Assembly: GCF_963675165.1 (NCBI RefSeq)
Contig: NC_087385.1
Coordinates: 4,884,412-4,948,411, forward strand
Length of the DNA: 64,000 nt
Reading direction: 5' to 3'
From: Halichondria panicea
Lineage: Eukaryota; Porifera; Demospongiae; Suberitida; Halichondriidae
Shown here in pieces: positions 48,741 through 59,743 of this stretch. The notes beneath the pieces were generated by a model. The model had not been told where the DNA came from and made no database searches. It worked only from the letters and a program-made list of their open reading frames with translations. The first letter of the stretch is position 1, and every line of letters starts with the position of its first letter. The position numbers and the translations under genes are program-made.

Positions 48741-51700
48741 ATGCCTTATATACCTCCTCCGCCGAGGCCTTATATACCCCCTCCACCGAGACCATTCATA
48801 CCCCCGGCTCCACGGCCTAACTTCCATATGCAGCAGCAACAGCAACAGAGGTTTCACCAGCAGCAAAGAACCCAACAGCAGCAGGTGTTTCATCAACAGC
48901 AGAGAGTTCACCAACAGCAACTCCAAAACCAGCATAGGTATGATCTGGCTTGATTTGTAGTCATGGCTTCATTCAGTATCATGTAGCCATGTCTTTCTTA
49001 TTTGCTATGGCTAGCTGCTAGCTTTATAGCTATAACCTAGAGCATTTGTACTGATTCATAGTTATGGTGGTCTGTACTATTTATTTCCAGGCTCCAGCAG
49101 AACCTTCAAATGGATCATATGAAACGGCAGCAAGCCTTACAGCAGCAACAGCAGGTACATTGAAGGTAGCTTACTCAGTCCATGATGTGTTATATAAATC
49201 CATGGTCCTTAGGAAGATTTCTCAGCAAAGAAGGTTTTTGATGCCTTGCATATACAAACCCACACAATGTAAACACACACTTTGACAGCATTTTCAAAGG
49301 CAACAAGAAGCGTTTCGCCGACAGCAACAAGATCAACAGCAGAGGCTCTTGCAAGACCGACTCCGGAGAGAAGAGGAGCAGCGAAGACAGCAACAGCTAC
49401 TGAGAAACTTGCAACACACAAGCACAATCCCTGTCGGTGAAACCGGTGGGACAACAGTGGTGCATGTGGCTCCTGGTATCCAGGTGGAACTGCCTGAATT
49501 TACTCTCAATGGGAACATAGAGTTAGAACAAACTGGAGCAGAGGCAAGTCACAACATTTCTTGGCTATTTTATGATCTCCTTACAGGCCAATCAGCCACC
49601 ATTCCAGCCATCAGCCCCTCCCCACTCTCCATCAGGCATGTCCCCTCAAACATACGAGTCCCCACCTCCCTACCAGCAATTGCCCCAGGGGGGACCCCCT
49701 GGCCCGCTACCCCCCACCAGTATTAATGGCCCAGCTGTATCACCACAAGGAGCCACAATGGCTGCTAAACCCTCTGTGCCAGCTGAGAACAGGGTAGTAC
49801 TCAAGGATGGTACACAGATCGTCATTCAGCAGGAAGACGAGATTCTGTGAGTTTTCCGATGGCTTCATTCTAACGATAACCACAGGCATTGTTTGGAAAC
49901 GTTTTTGGCTACGCTCTCTTAAGCTATCACATTACCCTCTAATTAATTGGCAAGTATCAATCAATTAAGTGTGTAATCAGCTGTTTTGTCTTTACAGGTT
50001 TGTTGGTCCCACTGGTGTTCAGATGGTTGTCAATTGTCTCCCCCTCTACATGCCTCCCGAGGATGCCATTCAAGCTGCCATCTCAAACAGCACCTCTGAT
50101 AAGAACGACACAGACAATCAGAATAGCGATAAGACTCCAAAGAGCTCGCCCAAAAAGTCACAGCTCCTACGAAAAGCGAAAAGTTTAACGTCAATTCTTA
50201 TTGCAGAAATCGATCTATCAGATGAGGAAAAACAATCACGTTCTGATGATGAGTTACTTGAGGACACACGTCGGAGCAAAAAGAAGAAAAAATCAAGGAT
50301 GAATTCGTTTGGAGCTCATTACTCAGTTCAAATACACAGGCAGGTTGAGCGTAAAGAGTCAAACATTGATGAAACAGATGCAGCACCTCCACCAGTATCC
50401 CACCCTGGTAAGGACATAGAGCACCCTGTCCAACATCTCAGCCAAAGCTTTGATAGCGAGAAACTAGTTCAATCGTCAGATCCAACTAATGATAAGCCGG
50501 TCGAACAGAATGCCCAGGCTAAAGAGATTCCACCAGCAGCACAAGAACATGCTTCAAGTCCACAGGAGCCTGATGAGGTGGTTCATAAGAAACCCCACAA
50601 AAGTCCTGTAATAAAATCCAAGTCCACTGGCTCTGCACCTGAGTTAGACGATGGTAGCGACCCTGAAGACAGCAAGAGAGGATTTGAAGTTAATTACCTG
50701 GATACGACCAGCACCCTCCCTCGTCTCAAGCGATCCTCGGGTTCTGTGAGCTTCCCACAAAGAATTACTGTCCATGCACCAGTCGCTAATCCAGTTATTG
50801 TCGAGGAGAGTTCACTCTTGAGCCAACAATCTGATGAACAGCCGATTGACCCTACTCCAACTGAAGTTGATCAACCTGATGGTAACCAAGAGGAGCCTAA
50901 AGACAGTCAACAAGTTATGACATCTAATGAAAAGGATGCTAGTCCTCCCACAGATGATCAAAACGCACCCAGCACACAAGAAATCTGTGCAGACAATCCT
51001 CAAAACAATGAATGCAAGCAACCTGCTACAGCAATCAACGCAGAGCAAGACCCACCTAATGGAACTGAACTGCCAACTGGTGAAATAGTAGACCAAGCCA
51101 AACCAACTGAGAATCGCGACACACCTAATGAAATCACTACTAATGACGTTTCATCTACCAGTGTACAACAGAGCACACCACCTGTTACGCAAGAAGTGTC
51201 TGCTGATCCTTTACCCCAAAAGAATGGTGCCTCATTGGCAGGGACTGCTAACACTCCTCCCCCCTCCACAGCCACACAACTCACACCCTCACAACCCTCC
51301 CCCCTCACGCTCACACTCCTCCCTCCGTCTCCTGTGACGATGGATGGTGACTACGTACAACGAAGCGGGTGGTTGACTAAGCTGAGTCATCGCAAGGGAA
51401 TGTTTGGAGACAAGTGGCAAAAGAGATACTTTGTTTTGAATCGATCGTGGCTGTACTACTTCAAGAAGTATGGAGTAAGTTTACACTGCCTCACAAGTAT
51501 GATAAGTTACAAACATGTAGATTATCTTACTAATGCTGTTACTTTTCCCAGGACTCGAACCCTAAAGGAGTGATTCGCCTGTTGCCCACTGGATGGAGTA
51601 AGGCAATCACTCAGGGCACTCCTCGAATGCGCGATGCTGTCGTCACTTCCAGTGACAAGGGGCCTGGCATTATGTCCGTGGTGAGTAGCCATGAAGCTAT

Positions 51701-52910
51701 TGTGAAAGTGGTGCCTTCTTGGAGTGCTTACCTAGAGACTAATGTTTTGTAGCTGTCCATACAATGGGATGTTGATGTACAAATTTGACACTAACTACAA
51801 ACGCCTTCATTGTGCTTAAATTATCCTTATTTGTTTATGAGAATGCTACAGTGACTTTGGGGTATGAATATAATTGTACATTATCCCCCCACACACACAG
51901 TTAAGATGCTTGGGAGTTCACAGACCTAACAACTTTGCAGCTTCACTCAGTGTGAGTACATAAATATGCACAAAAGGACTTTTCCTTGCCCATACATGCA
52001 CATAGTAGCATCCTCTTTGGTGTAACACTATAGCCTCATGTACCCTCCAGGCACTAGCATCCTCTTTGGTGTAACACTATAGCCTCATGTACCCTCCAGG
52101 CACTAGCATCCTCTTTGGTGTAACACTATAGCCTCATGTACCCTCCAGGCACTAGCATCCTCTTTGGTGTAACACTATAGCCTCATGTACCCTCCAGGCA
52201 CTAGCATCCTCTTTGGTGTAACACTATAGCCTCATGTACCCTCCAGGCACTAGCATCCTCTTTGGTGTAACACTATAGCCTCATGTACCCTCCAGGCACT
52301 AGCATCCTCTTTGGTGTAACACTATAGCCTCATGTACCCTCCAGGCACTCTTAGAAGAGGATGGTGTGGCTGAAGCTTTCCGTAGTCAGACGGTATCTGT
52401 TAGCAACCCCCAACACGCCTCCAGGACATTCTACATGACTGCCTCGTCCAATGAGGAGAGAGATGCCTGGGTCAAGGCCATCAACACCAACATACAGGCT
52501 TTCTCTGTGAGTGCTATAATAATATTATAGCTTACTTATTCGTAGTGAGTTTGTCATGTTACTACATGTAAGTTGTAGTGTGCCACATACTTATTGTACT
52601 TTACAATGAATGATATCAGCAGTAGGATGTAGAAAATTTGCCTAATTTGATGATTAAGCAATTAAGCGCTCAGTTTATTTGTCAACCCAACTCTAACAAT
52701 TTATTATACACAAACACCCATGCACCACACTCTCTCTAGTACTCTGCTGAGGCCCTAACGACGGCTACTAAGGAACTAAAGAGCATGCTACGAGCTGTCA
52801 AGTCCAACATGCCCACTAAAGACATCCCCTCCCTCCTTCTTCTCCTGCACACCAAGAGAGAGAAGATTGCAGCGACACAAACAGTCACTTGTAGCGGAAA
52901 TTCTCACTAG
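48741..52910 (+). CDS. Gln/Pro-rich PH-domain protein
   Basis: Nine exons: 48741-48937, 49091-49154, 49289-49543, 49587-49846, 49998-51474, 51552-51680, 51901-51951, 52345-52506 and 52740-52910; about 921 residues. The N-terminus repeats YIPPPPRP, then a Gln-rich, Arg/Glu coiled-coil-like segment. A conserved-looking core follows (VVLKDGTQIVIQQEDEILFV), then a long acidic/Ser/Pro disordered stretch. The PH domain has SGWLTKLSHRKG, WQKRYFVLNRSWLYYFKKYG and TFYMTASSNEERDAWVKAIN. The intron after exon 3 uses a GC donor (GAG|GCAAGT). PH domains bind phosphoinositides or proteins at membranes. The specific family is not recognised. Exon 8's acceptor lies at the end of a minisatellite made of copies of itself. 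Confidence 0.82.
52002..52344 (+). repeat. 49-bp minisatellite x7 carrying a 3' splice site in each unit
   Basis: Seven head-to-tail copies of a 49-bp unit (GCACTAGCATCCTCTTTGGT...CATGTACCCTCCAG), with units starting at 52002, 52051, 52100, 52149, 52198, 52247 and 52296. Each ends in CCCTCCAG|GCACT, identical to the acceptor of PH-protein exon 8 at 52344/52345. The first unit differs in its first five bases; the rest look identical. Confidence 0.97.
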
Positions 52911-53060
52911 TTAGTTTATAGAGAGCACATACAGTCAGTCCGTTGTATTATTGGGTATGTATATATTTAATTTTTATTATTATTTTTATACTGATGTTTT
53001 TAACTTTTTAATACAAAGGTGGCATATAAAAAGGACATAAAATTAATTGAAGTCAAAAAA
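52911..53060. other. Convergent 3' gap
   Basis: 150 bp between stop codons of two convergent genes. It contains T/A-rich sequence suitable for poly(A) signals on both strands. Confidence 0.5.
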
Positions 53061-54393
53061 CTAACTCACAAGAAATATACAGTACGCAACCAAACTAAGT
53101 GTCCATACGAATGCTGTTCTTAGTGAAAGTCTATGTATAGATAGTGCTGCTCCACTACTGTATCCAAGGCAAGGACAACCAGGACAAGCATATGTACACG
53201 TATCACAGGTTCCATTGCACGTACCACAGGTTCCATTGCAGCTATACAATTTGGTCAGCGTATTTGGTCCTGTGTGTGTGTGTGGGAGGTAGAGTGTTAT
53301 TACAAAGTAGCTGATATTGAGCTGTATCTATCACCAGGAATTCATGCACTCCTGCTATCACATGTGTGTGGTATGCAGCCTCTAAAACTCCATGGTGTAC
53401 GGTATAGGGTGTGGTAGACCTATTTAAGTGCAAAAATTGATGGATATCATCAACAGAATGATACTGCTCTTATTTCTACACACACATTAGTACTCACTTG
53501 GGCAGTCGAAAGCGGGATAGCCTCCGTACACAACCTCCTTAGTGTCATTGCTTGTCACATCAATCTGAAAGCTCGAAGGGAGGTAATAGGGACAGGACTG
53601 GACCACCCTCTGACACACACTCAGGCACGGTTTAGTCAACAGGAGTGTCTTGCTAGCCGGACTGTCAGTGACCTGTTTACTGGAACATGATGAATTGTCG
53701 GATTCATTAAACAAATTTAGACTGCTAGAGCACAGCCATTTCTTGTAAGAGTCCTGTGGAAATGAGTTATATAGGTCAAATTAAGATTTAAAGTCGTTTG
53801 AATTAAGAAAGGGCACACACAATAGGACTTACCAAACAAAGACATCTTTGCCCACGGTCCTTGAAAAAAGATCCGACTAGTGTCCGATCAATAACTTGAA
53901 AATATTTGCCCAAAGTGGTTTGAATTCGATTGACAGTTTCATTAAGACTCGATTTATTATACAAAAAAGTTTCATTGGTGGTGACAGTTTCATTGTACGA
54001 CTCTAGGGTGACACAGTATCCAAGACTATTAAACACCTCCTTGCAAATCCCCAGTGGCCCACTAACATAAACGTTACGATATGATGGGCAAGTAACGCTC
54101 ATAAGAGACTCCGTGATCGTTTTGTTTCTCTTACGTGAGGCACACATGTCTCCGAGGGTAGTAGTGTAGTTCATAGAGTTAATTGATCTGCATTCCTCTA
54201 GGTCCAGAGCTTTAGGTGCCATGCCCAGTTTCAAGTAGAACATGTCCGACTGAGGATATGAAATGTCAGAGCAATTATCAAACTTGTTTATGAGCAACAT
54301 GGAGCCAAGGAATCGACAGGTCTGGTCATGAGCTGTGAGGGGCATCACTAATGACAGCAAAAGGAGCAAGTGTAGCAGCTTGTGTGTCTTCAT
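53061..54393 (-). CDS. Secreted/anchored Cys-rich protein, possibly NALF (FAM155)-like
   Basis: Minus-strand exons 54393-53833, 53753-53498 and 53269-53061 give 341 residues. A signal peptide (MKTHKLLHLLLLLSLVMPLT) supports the start at 54393 rather than an upstream in-frame Met at 54456. The mature part has about 28 cysteines and many N-x-S/T sites. The segment CLSVCQRVVQSCPYYLPSSF ... VYGGYPAFDC resembles the cysteine-rich core of NALF/FAM155 and Mid1-type NALCN-channel accessory proteins. A CNGTCGTCNGTCDTC cluster and a hydrophobic end (TAFVWTLSLVAYCIFLVS) suggest a GPI signal or C-terminal membrane anchor. The family call is tentative; the secreted Cys-rich nature is clear. Confidence 0.6.
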
Positions 54394-54561
54394 TTCTTTA
54401 CGTACAGACACTTGTGCTTGTACTGTCATTTTCATTTCATGCTTACTACTTTTCAATATTATTTTATTAACTTAAATTCTCATAATTGGAAGAGAGTTTC
54501 GCAATTAATTACCCAACAAACGCAAATTAATAATCGGGTCATCTACAGGGTTTATGTGGGT

Positions 54562-57291
54562 TTAGCTAGATCCTGCAGTTCCAAGCAGTAGAAACAGTCC
54601 AGTAGTGAGCTTGTCATCAGTATCATCAGCCGAGAATGTTAGTTTGGACTGGTACGAGGGAATACTGAACCCCATTCGTGTCATGAATGGCTGCAGATCA
54701 GAGTCTCTAAAGGGCCCTTCGTTCATGTACACATACTTGTCCACTCCATACGGGGTACTCCGAATCTATAGGGAAAAAATTATGCATAAAATGTCTATTG
54801 ACATAAGTTTGGCCCTCATTACCCTCACTCACAAGATCCACAAGTGTTTGTCTCTTGGTTGAGGTTAGACTAACAGCATTCCTTATAATGTGAGATGGGC
54901 ACTCCATTAGTGCAGCCAGGAGGGGAGTGAGAGACTTCACCTCTGCTAGTAGCTCTGAGCCAGGACTCAGGGCATTAATTATGGAGTTGAGATCAGTCGA
55001 GGTGTTCGTGGGAGCTGGTTGGTTGGCTGTTATCGCACCTTCATACTGCTTGAGCTGTAGAGCATGTGTGGAGTTGTTCATGTGAGAACAAGAAACACTA
55101 TAACTTCCTCAGTTCAGTTCATATGCTCATGTAACACATTTTTTAAGTAGCTACCCCTCCCTCTCTTCCCACACTTCAACAGTCTTTACAGGCATACCAA
55201 TTGGACCAAGCCAATTAAGGGGCACTATACTAGGATCATTGCAACCAGGAGTGTATACTGTTTAAGGGGCACTATACTAGGATCATTGCAACCAGGAGTG
55301 TATACTGATTAAGGGGCACTATACTAGGATCATTGCAACCAGGAGTGTATACTGTTGCAAGCAATACATACAGGAAAAGGAGGGATTGGAAACGAAGTGG
55401 TGCACGTGATGCTTTTACATTGAATTTACAGTGACGCCTCAAAAACTATCCGCTTTTCGCCTTTGAAAACGAGGCTTTTTTGCCGGGTAACTCACTCAAA
55501 ATAAGAAAGTTGTGTTTCCTCGAGACATCATTTCTTTCAGCAATTTAAAACTGTGATTCACGGGTAGTACTTGCTAACGACTGACCACACCCAGTAAAAA
55601 GAGACATTCCAGTAAAGTTACAAGCTTATAAGCTTCCAAGTGCTATTTAGGTATTTTTATTGCTATAACGTGTAAAGCGTGCTGGTTATAATGAAAGCAC
55701 CGTGGGTACGGTGGATGTGTCAAAGCTACATAATGCTACTAGCTATTGTTAATACACACTCACAGATATCATAATGTTCTTTACGGTAATTTTGCTGCAG
55801 GAAACTTAAAGAGTGGGAAATGATCGACCATGATGCTCAAAAGGATGCCAAAAGTACAAAATCTAGACTGCTGCCTCAGTAGAGCCTTGCAGCTCTCTTC
55901 TCACTCTTGCAGTTAGCATTCTAGTGAAGAGCTAACTAGTAAGTAGGAACACTCTATGGGCAAGTTTTGCTATGCACTTCTTCTGAAAAGGCTGCAATAA
56001 CATTCCAAGTAAGCAAAACTAGGTATAACTCGAGAACGAAGCAGTATTTTGCAAATCCACGAAAGAAAACATGGCTAAAAGCCTATAGAAACTCTTACTT
56101 GCACTTCATTGATCCTTGAGCAGCTGTAGCAGTCTACACAGACACACACACAAACACACTACCGTATACCTAGCTTGCGCATGCGCACCGAGGCATAACT
56201 ACTACAATAGGTATAGATCATATAAGTGAGTTGCACAGAATAAGCGCATTTGCTTAGATATATGGAACTGTGTGTAGAATAGGCCATCAGTTTGGCTAGC
56301 CGAGCCAGGCCCATCTATACTTTGGCTTGTTAAGACAGCCTCAAATGAACTGCGGAGAAAGCGGACGTTACTCAAGGGTACCTTCGTTTCCAATCCCGCC
56401 TGTATCTATGTTGCAAGCTACTACTTACGCAGTCTGAGAGAGATTTAAGCCTTTCGAGTGCTCTGGTAGATACTTGAATGTATTCTAAGAATGCACTGTA
56501 CAAAGCATCATTGTCAAACAACGGCTTTAGACCGTTCTGAACATCCTGGTAGATATCTATAAGAGAGAATAATTAGATGGCAAATAGATTGCCAAATTGC
56601 ATACCTTATCAAGTGTTTAGTTACATAATAATATGAGTGCAGTTGGCTACCTTAGCTACCTATTTGACAAAGAAACAGAAGTCAGGGTGATATTGAATGA
56701 CCTAGGAAATGTTTTTCCATTGCAAATCAGCATTGGAAACACCAGGAAAGGTTCAGAAACGTAGCAAGCTTGGTATAAGGCAGCTATTACCATAATGTTG
56801 CTAATCTAGAAGGGCTTGTTTTACCTTCATAGGTGGCAGCAGCACGCCCAAAGTCTGTCTCCCTAGTGCCTTGTAAGGGGAACATGGGACCACCTGCAGC
56901 AAAATCCTGCTGCAAGTGAATAGAAAACACATTGTTACTTATACAATTGACCTCACAATGACAGTAAAAAAACACAATGGCCAATGGCCGGCCGGCCAGC
57001 CGTGCTGAGACAGCAAATATCAAATGGATACTATTACGCTACCTTCATGTCCATGGTAACAGTACAAGTTTCCTCTACCACTGGCAGGACCGGCTCCTCC
57101 ACCACTTCCACGACTGGCTCTTCCACCACTGGTATGACTGGCTGTTCATCATAGACTGAGTCCTGTGGTGGCGCTGCATTGTGTCGCTTCCTTGCATAGT
57201 AGACACCCAAGGCAATCCCTCCAGCCACTACCACAGTCCCTGCTCCAAGTAGGATCGCTACGGTCCACTTCTTGGAGAGTCTGTCACTCAT
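54562..57291 (-). CDS. Single-pass membrane protein of unknown function
   Basis: Minus-strand exons 57291-57043, 56909-56825, 56556-56429, 55054-54833 and 54765-54562 join in frame for 295 residues. An N-terminal helix (WTVAILLGAGTVVVAGGIAL) is followed by YYARKRH, so it is probably an uncleaved anchor with a cytosolic body. Next comes a Val/Glu/Pro tract repeating PVVEEPV, then a mostly helical domain (LKPLFDNDALYSAFLEYIQV; LLAEVKSLTPLLAALMECPS) and a C-terminal segment YMNEGPFRDSDLQPFMTRMG. No known family is recognised. The 1.4-kb intron 3 holds a 47-bp tandem repeat and dispersed repeat R1; other introns are small. Divergent from RNASEH2B across 177 bp. Confidence 0.7.
55217..55353. repeat. 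47-bp tandem repeat, three copies
   Basis: Units start at 55217, 55264 and 55311 (AAGGGGCACTATACTAGGAT...GTGTATACTG). Nearly identical; lies in the intron of the minus-strand membrane-protein gene. Confidence 0.95.
55690..56200 (-). repeat. Dispersed repeat R1, copy 2
   Basis: Inverted relative to 28468-28920; the same landmarks appear (CATTGATCCTTGAGCAGCTG, TATAACTCGAGAACGAAGCA, TGCGCATGCGCACCGAGGCA). The CA stretch is short here (about 56139-56160). It extends left into a segment shared with 62940-63060. Located in an intron. Confidence 0.85.
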
Positions 57292-57468
57292 TCTACGTAC
57301 CTGTTAATAGCAAGCTAGCTAGCTTGTACGATAACAGGTATTAAAAAATGCAAGGTGAGGAGTGTCTGAAACACGCCCCTCCACTGTCAGCTGCTGTGCA
57401 GAGTCAACGATCATATCCAAAGTCAATGCAATCATATCAAGACACAGCTACAGCGCAGCTGATCTACC
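57292..57468. promoter_or_regulatory. Bidirectional promoter region (membrane protein / RNASEH2B)
   Basis: 177 bp between divergent start codons. It contains a short palindromic AGCAAGCTAGCTAGCTTG at about 57311. Confidence 0.55.
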
Positions 57469-59510
57469 ATGTTGACTCGCTCTAGATCAAGAAGCACCGA
57501 AGTAGAAGGGGAAAACAGCTCCCTGTCTCAATCTCAGGCCTCCAGTGTAGGAGACAGCGCTCCATATGAAGAGGTTGTATCCAGGAAGAGAAGAGAACGC
57601 TCTCTAAATAGAAAACGCCCCACCCATGTGGCTCAGTGGATGTGCATTCTGCCAGGTGTGTGTTGTCTTTTCTATCCTCCCTACTGAGCTCATTCATTCT
57701 CTATTTTTAGAGGATCCTGGTAATCAATTCAACTGCTCCTTTGTTTCATTGAAGGACCCTAAAAGTGGTAAGGTGTTGATATGATAATGTACGTGTTCTA
57801 AAAACTCTGGCCACCCATTTTAACACAGCGTGTGCAAGACGGTACTTGCTGAGGAGAAGGAGAGGAGGAAATTGTGTGAGTGTTGAAAATGAGCTGTATG
57901 AGGTGATGAAGTTCAGCGACGGGCCTCGCTCTTGGTTCATTGATAACACACTGCAAACAGGTGTGTATGTTCTGTGTTGCTTTGTAGTGTACACCTCTCA
58001 CCGGGTACACACTAGTCTAATTTTAATGATGTCATGAGAATAGCATAGGTAAATTTTAACCATTAAACGATTATTTCATGCATACCTAGTAATCAAATGG
58101 TATCTGGTTCGTTCAGATGGATCCCTCTACATGTGTACACCCATTGATCCATTATTCCTGGCCTTGCCCTACTTGCTCACAGCTGCACAGGTACGGTACC
58201 CACTGTACTGTAACCACACAGTGTGCTCATGTGTTGTCTCCAATAGACTGGCAAGTCCACAACGCTAGATGGTATTCTTGAGGACCAGTCTACAGTATGT
58301 TGCCAAGTACTGGAGGCCTGCATTGAGCCTGAGCAGTGGGAGCATGTCACAGACAGCAAAAGTACAAATTGTTACTTGCTTGATTACACTGTGAAGTCTA
58401 TTGATTCTGAATAGCCTTATACTTTTACCTGCCTGTGTGATGCAGTGTGCTGAAGCTCTGTTATTTCTCTACCCGTATAGAGCTCTCCAATGGGATGAAG
58501 GTGTTCAAGTACAGTTGGGAAAAGACTCGGGCTTGGCTGAGAGGAAAGGTGGAAGCTCTGGGGAGTGGGCTGGAGAGAGAGGGTGTGTATGCTGGAGCTG
58601 GTTCAATGAGTACCACATTAGTGAGGAGCAGCAAACAGTCTATTGTTAGCAGAGGTGAAAAATGTTAATACTTTAGCATCAATAAAGCAAGAGTAAATGT
58701 TGTCACATTCTACTACATGCACGCACGTACAACACTTTGTTGTGTAGTCAATGCATCATTATAGTATTGTTCGGTGTATAGGTCATTTGTAAATTCTTTA
58801 CAGAGGATTATTTGAGGTATGCTTGTGGAGTAATCTCAGACTACCTTCCCAAGGCATTAGCTGATCGACTGGCATTGGACTATCCAAGGTAACCCTATCA
58901 GGGTGTCATACAGGATTTTGAAGTAGAGGGGGGGAAAGAAAAGTAACTAGAAAATGTTGCTAAAAAATGGTCAACTGTTGTTATAGTATGTAAAATTGCC
59001 AGCTATGGACACTCAGTCATACAACTAGTGCCTGGATGCAAAAAGGGGGGGTATCCCCCCATTCCCCCTGTATGACACCCTGCCTATACTGCACAAGCAG
59101 CATTTACAGTGATACTTACTCTCTCCTGTGCAGTCCCCTGGAGTCGACTGTAGGGAGTGGTAAGCACAAGAGGGGAGCTGACGGTTATGAAGACAGTAAA
59201 GCCCCTCCTAATAAGAAAGGGTGCGCCATCTCTTCTGATGGTGAACCACTGGACGATTACACTAAGCTCAACAGCACAGCTTCTCAACCAAAGAAGGTAC
59301 TTGACCTCCTGTACAGTGTACAGTCAGTGGTGTATGTAATTTATCGTATAGTAGAGAATGGTAGAATAGTGGTTGAAATTGTTGCTATCATGCTGTGATT
59401 CTACTATTGTCCAGGTTGCTCCGTTGACTTCGGCACAGAAGGCTCTTGCTAAGGTGGACAAGAAAGGCATGAAGGCAATTAGCAGCTTCTTCTCAAACAG
59501 AAATAGCTAG
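57469..59510 (+). CDS. RNASEH2B: Ribonuclease H2 subunit B
   Basis: Nine exons: 57469-57655, 57711-57767, 57829-57960, 58117-58190, 58247-58361, 58481-58654, 58804-58888, 59134-59296 and 59415-59510; about 360 residues. Family landmarks are in order: SWFIDNTLQTDGSLYMCTPI, DPLFLALPYLL, KYSWEKTRAWLRGKVEAL, DYLRYACGVISDYLPKALAD, then TSAQKALAKVDKKGMKAISS with a C-terminal PIP box (MKAISSFF). RNASEH2B is the structural subunit that links RNase H2 to PCNA for removal of ribonucleotides from DNA. The N-terminus is extended by a Ser/Arg-rich region (MLTRSRSRSTEVEGE) not seen in vertebrates. The exon 5/6 junction was chosen because the acceptor TATAG|AG keeps the frame. Confidence 0.92.
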
Positions 59511-59743
59511 ATAGTCATTTTTATTTTTCACGTTCTGTTATACACTTGCACTTGCTTTTCAATACCAAGTAATGAACCAACTCATAACTGCATGTAAGAA
59601 TGCAGTATAATTTATAATGCAGCTCAGAGCTTTAGCATGCAGGAGCACAAGAGGATCTCCTCATGCTCCTAGTTTTAGCAAATGGTGTGATTTTTTACCA
59701 GCCCCGCCTTCTTTTGCAAGTTTATAGCTAGATCTAGATAAAA

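Noticed and set aside
52002-52344. CRISPR-like array
   Set aside because: Units are contiguous 49-bp repeats with no variable spacers, in a eukaryotic intron.
58441-58480. RNASEH2B exon starting right after GATGCAG at 58446
   Set aside because: That acceptor gives an immediate stop or wrong phase; the next acceptor (58480/58481) restores frame and the family motif KYSWEK.
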